A stretch of 64,000 nucleotides of DNA. Source: Streptomyces cyaneogriseus subsp. noncyanogenus. Lineage in GTDB: Bacteria > Actinomycetota > Actinomycetes > Streptomycetales > Streptomycetaceae. Below are positions 36,972 to 44,984 of the stretch, one piece after another. A program made the translations under genes and the position numbers. The DNA lies in assembly GCF_000931445.1 (NCBI RefSeq), contig NZ_CP010849.1, forward strand, positions 2,604,001 to 2,668,000. The letters are read 5' to 3'. How positions within the stretch are numbered: position 1 is the stretch's first letter; each line of letters opens with the position of its first letter. A model generated the notes under the pieces. That model was not told the origin of the DNA, did not search any database, and was given only the letters and a program-made list of their open reading frames with translations.

Positions 36972-39900
36972 TCACCCGGTCGGCACCGGCAGCTTCTCCG
37001 CCACCTGGGGCCAGCGCTTCATCACGGCCTCCTCCAGCTTCGGCACCGCCCGCTGCCCCGCCAGGGCCAGGACGATCGCCGCGGCCACCCCCGCCCAGGC
37101 CAGCGGGCCCAGCGGGGTGCAGCCGAAGAGCCGGCTGGCGGCCGGGGTCTGGACCAGGGCGACGAGCGCGGCGGCCGAGCCCAGGGACGTGGCCTGCACC
37201 AGGTGGCTGCCGCGCCGGTCGGCGAGGGTCTGCGCGAGCTGGGTGCCGACGACGGCGCACAGGGCCATCGTCGTGGACCGGCGGGCGGTGCCGGGGGTGA
37301 ACCGGCCCAGGAGCCAGGCGGCGGTCGCACCCAGGGCCGTGGTCAGGGCCCGGTGCCGGATCTGCCGGATCAGCGGCTCGCCCAGGACCGCCGTGCCGAG
37401 GGGCGCGTCGGTGGAGCCGGCCTCGTCCTCGTCCTCCTCTTCCTTCGGCGTCACCGCCACCGCCATCGCCGGGAACAGGTCCGTGAACAGGTTCACCAGC
37501 AGCATCTGACGGGTCGACAGCGGCGCGGAGCCGCCGAGCACGGTGCCGAGGATGCCGAAGGCGACCTCGCCGGCGTTGCCGCCGATGAGGATGGCGATGG
37601 CGTCCGCGACGCTGTGCCACAGGGCCCGGCCCTCGTGGACGGCCTCGACGAGGACGAGCAGGTCGTCGCCGGTGACGACGAGGTCGGCGGCGTTGCGGGC
37701 GGCGGCCGAGCCGCGGGCGTTGATGCCGACGCCGATGTCGGCGGCGCGGATCGCGGCGGCGTCGTTGGCGCCGTCGCCCACCATGCCGACCACCCGGCCG
37801 GCGTCCCGCAGCGACTCGACGACCTGGAGCTTCTGCTCGGGCGCGACACGGGCCACGACGTCGGCGTCCCGCAGCATCCGGGACCGCTCCCGCCGGTCCG
37901 CGGCGGCCAGCTCGTCACCGGTGACGACGGTGGCGTCCTCGGGCCAGCCGAGGTCGGTGGCGATGGCGCGGGCGGTCTGCGGGTGGTCGCCGGTCAGCAC
38001 CACCGGCCGGACGCCCGCCTCGCGCAGCCCGCGCACCAGGGCCGGGGAGGTCTCGCGGGCCACGTCGGCGAGGGCCAGCAGCCCGGTGAAGTGCGGGCCC
38101 AGCTCCTCCAGCGGGCGCTCCAGGAGGTCGGCCGCCTGCTCGCCGTCCGCCAGCGGGCGGTGGGCCACCGCCAGGACGCGCAGTCCGTCGGCGGCCAGCT
38201 CGTGTGCCGTGTCCGAGGCGTGCGAGGGCAGGTCGGAGCAGGCGGGCAGCACGGTCTCCGGGGCGCCCTTGATCACCAGGACGGGCGAGCCGTCCCCGGC
38301 ACGGCCGACGGCGGCGGCGTAGCCGCGGGAGGTCTCGAAGGGCAGGCCCTCGATCTGCTCCCACTCCGGGTCGTCCCCGGCGGCGTCCAGCACCGCCTCG
38401 TCGGTGGCGTGGGTGGGGCGGGCCCCGTCGCCGTTGAGCCGGGGGCAGGCGCGGGCGGCGACCCGTACCGTCTCGGCGGCGTCCGGCTCGCCCAGCTTGT
38501 ACACGGTGCCGCCCGCGTCGGACGCCTTCACCAGCCGCAGCCGGTTCTCGGTGAGCGTGCCCGTCTTGTCGAAGCAGATGGTGTCCATGCGGCCCAGCGC
38601 CTCCAGGGTGCGCGGGGTGCGCACCAGGACACCGCGGCGGCCGAGCCGGCGGGCCGCGGCGAGCTGCGCGACGGTCGCCACCAGCGGCAGCCCCTCGGGC
38701 ACGGCGGCCACCGCCACCGACACACCGCCGCTGACCGCCTGCCGGATCGGGGCGCCGCGCAGCAGGGAGATCCCCGTCACGGCGGCCCCGCCCGCCAGGG
38801 TGAGCGGCAGCGCCTTGCGGGTGAGTTCCTGGAGCCGGGCCTGGACACCGGCGGCGGCGGGCGTGCGGGCGGCCAGCGCGACGGCGCGGGCGGCCTCGGT
38901 GCGCTCGCCGGTGTCGACGACGACGGCCTGGGCGCGTCCGGCGACCACGGTGGTGCCCTCGAAGACCATGCAGTGGCGTTCGGCGACGGGGGCGTGCGGC
39001 GTGGGGTCCACGCACTTGTCCACCGGCAGCGACTCGCCGGTGAGCGCGGACTCGTCCACCTCCAGCCCGTCCTCCCACAGCAGCCGGGCGTCGGCGGGCA
39101 CCACGTCGTCCGCCTTGAGTTCGATGATGTCGCCCGGGGAGAGCTTGGCGGCGTCGACGAGCCGGGCCTCGCCCGCCGCGTCGTGGCTCTCCTTCTCGGC
39201 GACCCGCGCCTTCTGCTTCTGCTGGGCGAGCAGCCCGGCCAGCGCCCGCTCGGCCCGCAGCCGCTGGAAGCCGCCGACCAGCGCGTTGAGGTCGAGGGCG
39301 CCGACGACGAGCAGGGCGTCCATGACCGAGCCGAGGATCGCCTCGGCGGCCGAGCCGACCGCCAGCACCGGGGTGAGCGGATCGTCCAGTTCGTTGCGTA
39401 CCGCGCGGGCGAGCTGCACCGTCCACCGCACCGGGACCAGCGCGGGGGTGCGGCTCGCCCGGTCGACGGCGGCCCGCACCCGGGCGGTGGCCTGCTCGAC
39501 GGCGGACGGTTCCGGTTCCTTCTGGTGCTCCAGCCGTTCGCGCACGTCGCCCGGGTCCAGCTCGTGCCAGGCCACCCGCGGCCGGGGGTGCGGGGCACGG
39601 GTCGTCGCCACCCGGAGGGCGGAGCGGGCCCCGGACAGCAGGGCCAGCGCGGCGCTCGCGTCGACCGGCGCGTGGCGCAGGCCGGGCAGCGGGCCGCCGG
39701 CGCCCTTGCGGGCCTCGCCGACGGCGACCAGCAGCCCGGACAGCGCGGCACCGGAGCGGGCGAGCACCTGCGACCGGCGCCCCACGCCCCGCGCCGCGGG
39801 GACCGCCCGCAGCAGCCGCCACACGTCGGGCAGGCCGTGGGTGCACAGCACGTCCGCGCCCCAGGCGACCGGGCAGCGGTCGTCGGCGAGGGCGACGGCC

Positions 39901-41306
39901 ACATCGCCGCGCAGCAGTCCGGCGGCCACCTCCGGGTCGTCGCCGGGGCGGGGCCGTACGACGGTGATGACGCCGCTCTCGGCGCGCAGTTCGTCCACCA
40001 CCTCGCCCCACGGGCGTTCGGAGCCGACGACCTGGTCGGCGAGGCCGGTGAAGTCGGCCAGGGCCGGGTCCTCCACCATCACCACGCGCAGTCCGGCGCG
40101 GCGCGCCGCGTCCAGCACGGACTCCGTCCAGGGGTCGGCCCCGGCGTCCGGGGTGCGCAGCGCGCTGGGGTGCAGGACGACGGTGCCGGCCATCTCCAGT
40201 TGCCGCAGCCGCTCGGGGCCGCGCACCAGGACGCCGGTGCGGGACAGCGCCCCGCTGAGGACGGCGTGGAAGGCGGCGGGCCCGTAGCGGGCGGCCTTGG
40301 GCGACCCGGCGAGCACCGCCTCCGCGGCCTCGGCCAGCTCGTGCTTGACGAGCAGGGTGGCCAGCGCGCCCGCCACGCTGCCGGTGGAGGCGTGGGCGGC
40401 GTACTCCTGGGCCGGGGAGGTGCGCAGCGGCGGGCGCAGGGAGGCGTCGGCGGGCAGGCTGTCCCGGCCGGGTTCGCACAGCAGGTCGTGCACGGTCTCG
40501 AAGGTGGCCGTCCGGGCCACCGCCTCCGCGAGCTGGCAGGCGCGCAGCACCCCGTCGAGCACCAGGGAGGTCGGGCTCTGGCCGGCGCTGTGCACGGCGG
40601 CGTTGGCGACGGCGAGGGCGACCTCCATCCGGGCGTCGCCGAGGCGGGCGCGCAGCCAGGCGCGGAAGGTCGGGTTCTCGCGCAGCAGCGTGGAGACGGC
40701 GGTGACCAGACGGGGGGTGGGGGGCAGGCGCAGCGCCGAGGCGGTCATCCCGGCGGCGATGCCGAGCACGTCGGCGCCGAGCGCCGTGGCGGCGACCCGC
40801 ACGGAGGCCGGGTCGCCGGGGTGGGCGGGCTCCTCCACGAGGTCGTCGGCGCGGGCCAGGCCGTGGCTCTCGGCGAGCGCGGCCGCCCGGTCCACCACCT
40901 TGTCGGTGAGGGCTTCCTCGGTCGCGGTGACCACCAGCCGGGACAGGCCGGGGTCCCAGTAGGCGAGGGCCACGTCCGGGTGCTCGGCGAGCGCCGCCGC
41001 CACCCGCCGGGCCACGTGGGCCGTCCCGCCCGCCCGGCGGACCTTGTCCCGGGCGGCCGGTACCAGCGCGAGGTGGGCGCGGGCTCCGGCCCGCCAGTCG
41101 CGGCGGCCGCCGGGCAGCGCGGCGCGGGCGACCCGGGCCGCCCGCGCGGCGAAGTCGGCGCTGCGCACCCCGGCCCGCGCCGTCCCGGCCACGGCCCCGG
41201 CCGCCACACCGACGGCGGGCGCGGTGCCGCGTGCGAGCAGCCGGGGACCGGCCAGGGCGATCGCGGCCACGGCGCCCTGCGAACGCGTCAGAAGTCCAGC
41301 GCCCAT
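36972..41306 (-). CDS. large P-type ATPase, CtpI/CtpH-like
   Basis: Cation-transporting ATPase of 1444 aa. An unusually long N-terminal half (about 600 residues) contains an HMA-like segment (HPDVALAYWDPGLSRLVVTA) and a second degenerate ATPase-like portion (VVLHPSALRTPDAGADPWTE). The C-terminal half has the actuator loop (DESALTGES), the phosphorylation site DKTGTLT near residue 911, the nucleotide-binding KGAPETV, the hinge GDGANDAAAI and a cluster of transmembrane helices at the end. This matches mycobacterial CtpI/CtpH-type pumps, whose ion is not firmly known. ATG 41306 has GAGAGG 5 bp upstream and the gene follows its small membrane partner after 9 bp. Confidence 0.88.
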   Translation of the reverse strand: MGAGLLTRSQGAVAAIALAGPRLLARGTAPAVGVAAGAVAGTARAGVRSADFAARAARVARAALPGGRRDWRAGARAHLALVPAARDKVRRAGGTAHVARRVAAALAEHPDVALAYWDPGLSRLVVTATEEALTDKVVDRAAALAESHGLARADDLVEEPAHPGDPASVRVAATALGADVLGIAAGMTASALRLPPTPRLVTAVSTLLRENPTFRAWLRARLGDARMEVALAVANAAVHSAGQSPTSLVLDGVLRACQLAEAVARTATFETVHDLLCEPGRDSLPADASLRPPLRTSPAQEYAAHASTGSVAGALATLLVKHELAEAAEAVLAGSPKAARYGPAAFHAVLSGALSRTGVLVRGPERLRQLEMAGTVVLHPSALRTPDAGADPWTESVLDAARRAGLRVVMVEDPALADFTGLADQVVGSERPWGEVVDELRAESGVITVVRPRPGDDPEVAAGLLRGDVAVALADDRCPVAWGADVLCTHGLPDVWRLLRAVPAARGVGRRSQVLARSGAALSGLLVAVGEARKGAGGPLPGLRHAPVDASAALALLSGARSALRVATTRAPHPRPRVAWHELDPGDVRERLEHQKEPEPSAVEQATARVRAAVDRASRTPALVPVRWTVQLARAVRNELDDPLTPVLAVGSAAEAILGSVMDALLVVGALDLNALVGGFQRLRAERALAGLLAQQKQKARVAEKESHDAAGEARLVDAAKLSPGDIIELKADDVVPADARLLWEDGLEVDESALTGESLPVDKCVDPTPHAPVAERHCMVFEGTTVVAGRAQAVVVDTGERTEAARAVALAARTPAAAGVQARLQELTRKALPLTLAGGAAVTGISLLRGAPIRQAVSGGVSVAVAAVPEGLPLVATVAQLAAARRLGRRGVLVRTPRTLEALGRMDTICFDKTGTLTENRLRLVKASDAGGTVYKLGEPDAAETVRVAARACPRLNGDGARPTHATDEAVLDAAGDDPEWEQIEGLPFETSRGYAAAVGRAGDGSPVLVIKGAPETVLPACSDLPSHASDTAHELAADGLRVLAVAHRPLADGEQAADLLERPLEELGPHFTGLLALADVARETSPALVRGLREAGVRPVVLTGDHPQTARAIATDLGWPEDATVVTGDELAAADRRERSRMLRDADVVARVAPEQKLQVVESLRDAGRVVGMVGDGANDAAAIRAADIGVGINARGSAAARNAADLVVTGDDLLVLVEAVHEGRALWHSVADAIAILIGGNAGEVAFGILGTVLGGSAPLSTRQMLLVNLFTDLFPAMAVAVTPKEEEDEDEAGSTDAPLGTAVLGEPLIRQIRHRALTTALGATAAWLLGRFTPGTARRSTTMALCAVVGTQLAQTLADRRGSHLVQATSLGSAAALVALVQTPAASRLFGCTPLGPLAWAGVAAAIVLALAGQRAVPKLEEAVMKRWPQVAEKLPVPTG

Positions 41307-41315
41307 CGCTTCCTC

Positions 41316-42032
41316 TCAGCCTGCCTTCCGGGTACGGGACGACGTGCCGCTGGTGCTGCGCCCGGCGGACGCCGAGGTCTTGCGGGTCGTGCCGGAGGCG
41401 CGGCGGGCGGGGGTGGAGCCGCCGCTCCGGCCGGTGGCCTTGGGCCCGGCGGACCGCTTCGCGGCGGTCCCGGTGCTCGATGACCGCTTGGCCGCGGTCC
41501 CGGTGGTCTTCGGGGCGGTCTTCCCCGCCGTGCTCTTGGCCGTGTTCCTGGCCGCCTTCTTGGCAGCGCCGCCCGCCGCGGCGGTGGACCTGGCCGTGGC
41601 AGCGGCCGTGGTCCTGGCGGTGCGCCTGGCGGCGCTCTTCGCCGCCTCGCCGTCGGCGGCGGACGTCCCGGCCTCGCGCGGGGCCGCGCCGTCCGCCCCG
41701 CTCTCGTCCTCGGACTCGCTCTCACCCTCCACGGTCCGTGCCGCCTCCGCACCCGCCGACCTCTCCGGCCGCGGCTGCGTCAGCCAGGCCACCGCCGCTC
41801 CGGCGAGCGCCACCGGCCACTCCACGAGCCCGGCGACGCCGAGCACTCCGGCCCCGGTGTACACGGCCACCCGCCGCCCGCGCGGCGAGACGGCCCCGAT
41901 CCTGTCCAGCGCCCCCTCCGCCGCCTTGCCGACCATCCCGGCGCCGGGCACCTTCTGCAGCACCGAGGCGGCTGCGTGGAACGGCTGCGGGAGCGTCTGC
42001 GCCGGCTTGTGCGCCGTCTTCTGCTCAGCCAT
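41316..42032 (-). CDS. membrane protein with H1-histone-like tail, partner of the P-type ATPase
   Basis: A 238-aa protein. Residues 30-85 include a hydrophobic hairpin or helix pair (VAVYTGAGVLGVAGLVEWPV). Residues 95-120 form an acidic stretch (GESESEDESGADG), and the last 120 residues are Lys/Arg/Ala/Ser/Thr-rich (AAKKAARNTAKSTAGKTAPK), like the tails of bacterial histone H1-like proteins. It sits 9 bp upstream of the ATPase gene in the same operon. Small membrane proteins next to P-type ATPases (e.g. the PacL/DUF1490 proteins of mycobacteria) act as ATPase scaffolds and metal binders; this may be an analogue of different sequence. No Cys/His metal site is visible. ATG 42032 with AGGAC upstream. 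Confidence 0.7.
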   Translation of the reverse strand: MAEQKTAHKPAQTLPQPFHAAASVLQKVPGAGMVGKAAEGALDRIGAVSPRGRRVAVYTGAGVLGVAGLVEWPVALAGAAVAWLTQPRPERSAGAEAARTVEGESESEDESGADGAAPREAGTSAADGEAAKSAARRTARTTAAATARSTAAAGGAAKKAARNTAKSTAGKTAPKTTGTAAKRSSSTGTAAKRSAGPKATGRSGGSTPARRASGTTRKTSASAGRSTSGTSSRTRKAG

Positions 42033-42096
42033 GACTGTCCTCGCCCTGTGGGAATATCACCTTCCGATATGACCCGTGTTCCCGCACTTCGTACGG

Positions 42097-42993
42097 TCAT
42101 CCCGGCGATGTGGCCCGTTCCAGCGCGATCGTGTGCAACTTCTCCAGCCGTTCCCGCGAGACGTCGTCGGCCGGCACGTACGTCACCATGCGCGGGCCGG
42201 TCTCCGGGCCGAGCCACAGGTCGGTGTGGTCGACCGAGAGGCGCCCGACGTACCGGTTGCGGAACTCCTTGCGCTTGCCCCGGTGGGCGACGACCTCGTG
42301 CCGTTCCCAGGCCGCGCGGAACTCGGGCGACTGCTCGCGCAGCCGCGCGAGCAGCGCCTTCCAGGCGGGTTCGCCCAGGTGACCGGCCATGGCGGCGCGG
42401 AAGCGGGCGGCCATCAGCCGCTGCACCTCCTCCAGGTGCACGATCGACGAGCGCCACTCCTCGTGGGTGTAGGAGAGGACCATGCAGTTGCGGTCCTCGG
42501 GCCCCACCGCGTCCAGGTCGCACAGCAGCAGGCCGTAGGTGCGGTTGTAGGCGAGGATGTCGTACCTGCTGTTCTGGAGGCACGCCGGGTAGGGCTCCAG
42601 TTGCTCCAGCACGGCCCGCAGCGCCGGGGTGAGCGCCGGGCAGTCGGTGCCGGGCGCGGGGTCGACCGCCCCGGCCAGCTGGAAGAGGTGGGCCCGCTCG
42701 GTGGGGTCGAGCAGCAGGGCGCGGGCGAGGGCGTCGAGGACCTGCACGGAGACATGGATGTCGCGGGCCTGCTCCAGCCAGGTGTACCAGGTGACGCCGA
42801 CCGCGGAGAGCTGGGCGACCTCCTCGCGCCGCAGGCCCGGGGTACGGCGCCGTGGCCCGCGGGGCAGTCCCACCCGCTCGGGCGCGATGCGCTCGCGGCG
42901 GCTGCGCAGGAAGGCGGCGAGCTCGTGCCGCCGCACCGCCGACGGCGTCCGCCGCGCCCCGCCCGCCGCCGTCTCGTGAACCATGGTCGTCAT
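42097..42993 (-). CDS. XRE-family regulator with MmyB-like ligand-binding domain
   Basis: A 298-aa regulator. The helix-turn-helix spans residues 22-92 (LAAFLRSRRERIAPERVGLP, GLRREEVAQLSAVGVTWYTW, LEQARDIHVSVQVLDALARA). The MmyB-type domain covers about 105-285 (YDILAYNRTYGLLLCDLDAV, LVGRLSVDHTDLWLG-like core). Proteins of this type often control a neighbouring transporter or dehydrogenase. The ATG at 42993 has only GGGG 2 bp upstream, so the second ATG (42984) is also possible. Directly upstream lies the 84-bp repeat A with a palindromic operator. A fragment of a close relative is found at 44834-44896. Confidence 0.88.
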   Translation of the reverse strand: MTTMVHETAAGGARRTPSAVRRHELAAFLRSRRERIAPERVGLPRGPRRRTPGLRREEVAQLSAVGVTWYTWLEQARDIHVSVQVLDALARALLLDPTERAHLFQLAGAVDPAPGTDCPALTPALRAVLEQLEPYPACLQNSRYDILAYNRTYGLLLCDLDAVGPEDRNCMVLSYTHEEWRSSIVHLEEVQRLMAARFRAAMAGHLGEPAWKALLARLREQSPEFRAAWERHEVVAHRGKRKEFRNRYVGRLSVDHTDLWLGPETGPRMVTYVPADDVSRERLEKLHTIALERATSPG

Positions 42994-43000
42994 GACCCCA

Positions 43001-43084
43001 GCCTGCCCGCGCCCACAGCCTGTTGCCAGGTACTCCCACTACCAGGATCGGAGCCCTCCGGTACCCCCCTGAGCGGCACCACAG
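43001..43084. repeat. 84-bp direct repeat, copy A
   Basis: Aligns without gaps to 44897-44980 with 10 differences (88% identity). It contains the promoter/operator of the XRE gene. Copy B is in front of an MFS gene 1.9 kb away. The block between the copies carries a hydrolase gene and pseudogenes. Confidence 0.85.
43026..43046. promoter_or_regulatory. operator CCAGGTA-N7-TACCAGG, copy A
   Basis: Inverted repeat CC-A-GGTA / TACC-A-GG with a 7-bp centre, 33 bp upstream of the XRE start. The same site occurs in copy B (44922-44942). It is the likely binding site of the XRE/MmyB-type protein, by position. A further GGTACC element follows in both copies. Confidence 0.6.
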
Positions 43085-43363
43085 GGACACCACCCGCGCG
43101 GCGACCGGGACGGTCCCGGAGCCCGTGATCACTGAGCAGACCGACCAGCGCCCGCGGCGTCGGCAGTCGTGCCCGCGGCCGAGCGACGGGGTGGGGCGGG
43201 GCCGGCCGCGCGAGCGTCGCTCGGTCTGCCCGCCTGCCGGTCCGCGCCGTCCGGAGAGAGCGCTGCCCCGGCAAGTGCTCCGACGGCGCCTCGGGCAGTG
43301 ATCCTCGGACGGCCGGCTGTCCGCCGTCGCGGGAACCTGGGCGCACTGCCCGGGCCGTGCCGG

Positions 43364-44191
43364 TCAGCGGCGCAGGAACTCGATCAGGTCCTGGTTGAAG
43401 CGCTCCTTGTCGCCGGGGACCATGGCGATGCCGTGGGAGCCGCCCTCGTACACCTTGAGTTCGGCGTCGGCGATGATCTCGGCGGACTTGCGGCCGGTGG
43501 CGTCGATGGGGACCACCTGGTCGTCGTCGCCGTGGACGACGAGGGTGGGGATGCCGAACTTCTTGAGGTCGTCGGTGAAGTTCGTGTACGCGAAGGCGTC
43601 CACGCAGCGCACGCCGCCCTCGATGGTCTGCGCCATCGCCATGTACCAGAAGGCGTCCTTGTTGCCCTGTGTGACCTTGTTGCCGGGCCGGTTGGCGGAG
43701 AAGAAGCCCTCCGCGGTGTCCTTCCAGAACTGCGAGCGCTCGCCGAGGATGCCGTTCTTGATCTGCTCGAACACCTCGTCCGGTACGCCTTCGGGGTTGC
43801 TGTCGGACTGCGCCATGATGGGCGGGACCGCGGACAGCAGTACCGCCGAGCGCAGGCGCCCGGTGCCGTGCCGGCCGATGTAGCGGGCGAGTTCGCCGCC
43901 GCCCATGGAGTGCGCGACCAGTGTCACGTCGGTCAGGTCGAGGTGGCTGATCAGATCGTTCAGGTCGTCGGCGAAGGTGTCGAAGTCGTAGCCGTCCCAG
44001 ACGGGCGTGGAGCGGCCGTGGCCGCGGCGGTCGTGGGCGATGCCGCGGAATCCGGCGTCCGCCACGGCCTTGAGCTGGTCCTGCCAGGCGTCGCCGTTGA
44101 GCGGCCAGCCGTGGATGAACACGACCGGGCGGCCCTGGCCCCAGTCCTTGTAGAAGATGTCGGTTCCGTCGCGGATGGTGCACACCGGCAT
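43364..44191 (-). CDS. alpha/beta hydrolase, non-haem haloperoxidase / arylesterase type
   Basis: A 275-aa serine hydrolase. The oxyanion region is FIHGWPLNGDAW, with HDRRGHGRSTPVWDGYDFDT next, the nucleophile elbow AHSMGGGELARY (Ser near 98), the acid VHGDDDQVVPID and the catalytic His in GGSHGIAMV. This is the pattern of cofactor-free chloroperoxidases and aryl esterases. ATG 44191 follows AAGGGA by 7 bp. The gene lies between the 84-bp repeats, directly downstream of the catalase remnant on the same strand. The 279 bp from 43085 to 43363 hold no convincing gene. Confidence 0.9.
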   Translation of the reverse strand: MPVCTIRDGTDIFYKDWGQGRPVVFIHGWPLNGDAWQDQLKAVADAGFRGIAHDRRGHGRSTPVWDGYDFDTFADDLNDLISHLDLTDVTLVAHSMGGGELARYIGRHGTGRLRSAVLLSAVPPIMAQSDSNPEGVPDEVFEQIKNGILGERSQFWKDTAEGFFSANRPGNKVTQGNKDAFWYMAMAQTIEGGVRCVDAFAYTNFTDDLKKFGIPTLVVHGDDDQVVPIDATGRKSAEIIADAELKVYEGGSHGIAMVPGDKERFNQDLIEFLRR

Positions 44192-44214
44192 GGTCGGGTC
44201 CCTTCGGTGACGGG

Positions 44215-44580
44215 TTAGGGCTTGCTCCGGCGGTAGCGGGCCGGGAGGCGGTGGGCGGGAGGGGTTCGGGCGAAGGCATCGGCGACGCGGCTGCCGGTCG
44301 TGGCGTCGATGTCCTTCCCGTACTGGAAGGCCGCTCGCGTACGGCGGCGGACACTCCGTTGCGCAGGTGGCGGGTGACGTTGCCTACGAGCCGGTCGCGC
44401 CGGGTGTCGTCCATGACCTCGCGGACCGGATGGCCGGGCCGGGAGAAGTCGTCGTCCGCGGTGCCGGGTGCAGGCGGCGCGGGGTCCTCGTCGACGCTCG
44501 GGCCGCCGTAGCTCTTAGATCAGGTGCTCCACACCCTGGTCGGACTTGGAGTGGTACTTGACCCAGGCCCGCTCCCGCTC
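44215..44580 (-). pseudogene. decayed catalase gene (internal deletion and frameshift)
   Basis: Read on the minus strand, 44575-44518 gives RAWVKYHSKSDQGVEHLI, matching the conserved mid-part of monofunctional catalases, then a stop (TAA). After an apparent internal deletion, SKSYGGPSV ... DDDFSRPGHPVREVMDD and RDRLVGNVTRHLRNGVS match the C-terminal part. A frameshift near 44340 then moves to the frame AFQYGKDIDATTGSRVADAF, ending with TAA at 44215-44217. No heme-ligand Tyr or N-terminal His region remains. It is clearly non-functional. It sits 23 bp upstream of the hydrolase start, inside the block bounded by the 84-bp repeats. Confidence 0.75.
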
Positions 44581-44733
44581 AACCTCCCTTCCACTATCCG
44601 GGCTCGGCACCAGGGTGGCAATCCGGGCATTCCACGCGTGCGGCTCGGATGCCGGGCATGGACGGGGCCGTTTCCTCAGCAGCGGCACCCTGCGGGCGGG
44701 GAGCGACTGACGAACGGCAGGGCCGGTGGCATG

Positions 44734-44771
44734 AACCGGCGTGTGAAGGCTCGAACCGGTTCACGCCGGTT
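44734..44771. repeat. 10-bp inverted repeat AACCGGCGTG / CACGCCGGTT
   Basis: Perfect arms with an 18-nt centre that itself contains the palindrome GAACCGGTTC. It lies between the catalase remnant and the XRE remnant. Possible roles are operator, terminator or recombination junction. The T-loop-like word GGTTCGAGCC is not part of a tRNA. Confidence 0.45.
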
Positions 44772-44833
44772 GTCACTCCGACAGCAGGCCCCGACCACCC
44801 GAACGGGCGCGTGCGCCGGGCGATGGTCGATCC

Positions 44834-44896
44834 CGGGTGGGACCGCCCCGCGGGCCGCGGCGCCGCACCCCGGGCCTGCGGCGTGCGGAGGTCCCG
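44834..44896 (+). pseudogene. fragment of an XRE/MmyB-type regulator gene
   Basis: Twenty-one codons on the plus strand read RVGPPRGPRRRTPGLRRAEV plus P. Residues 40-59 of the intact regulator encoded at 42097-42993 (minus strand) read RVGLPRGPRRRTPGLRREEV; DNA identity is similarly high. The fragment is inverted relative to the intact gene and is joined directly to repeat copy B. Similarity fades before 44834. It is a leftover of a duplicated and inverted regulator gene. Confidence 0.75.
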
Positions 44897-44980
44897 GCCT
44901 GCCCGCGCCCGCAGCCTGTTGCCAGGTACTCCCGCTACCAGGACCAGGACACTCTGGTACCCCTCTGAGCGGCACCGCAG
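44897..44980. repeat. 84-bp direct repeat, copy B
   Basis: Second copy of the repeat at 43001-43084 (88% identity, no gaps), now directly before the MFS gene. It includes the operator CCAGGTA-N7-TACCAGG at 44922-44942. Confidence 0.85.
44922..44942. promoter_or_regulatory. operator CCAGGTA-N7-TACCAGG, copy B
   Basis: Same palindrome as 43026-43046 with one change in the centre. It lies 43-63 bp before the MFS start, so the XRE regulator encoded at 42097-42993 probably controls the pump. Confidence 0.6.
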
Positions 44981-44984
44981 CCTC

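Noticed and set aside
37203..41483. 1426-codon plus-strand open frame opposite the P-type ATPase
   Set aside because: Antisense shadow; the composition is repetitive Gly/Arg/His and there is no domain, while the minus strand has DKTGTLT and other ATPase motifs.
43085..43363. possible start of another transporter after repeat A (MITEQTDQR...)
   Set aside because: Only a few residues follow with no recognisable continuation; nothing beyond chance could be supported.
44734..44771. tRNA-like T-loop word GGTTCGAGCC on the minus strand
   Set aside because: The flanking five bases do not pair, and no acceptor, D or anticodon stems were found.
44649..44984. N-terminal extension of the MFS protein
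   Set aside because: It would translate the regulator remnant and the 84-bp repeat; the membrane protein begins after it.
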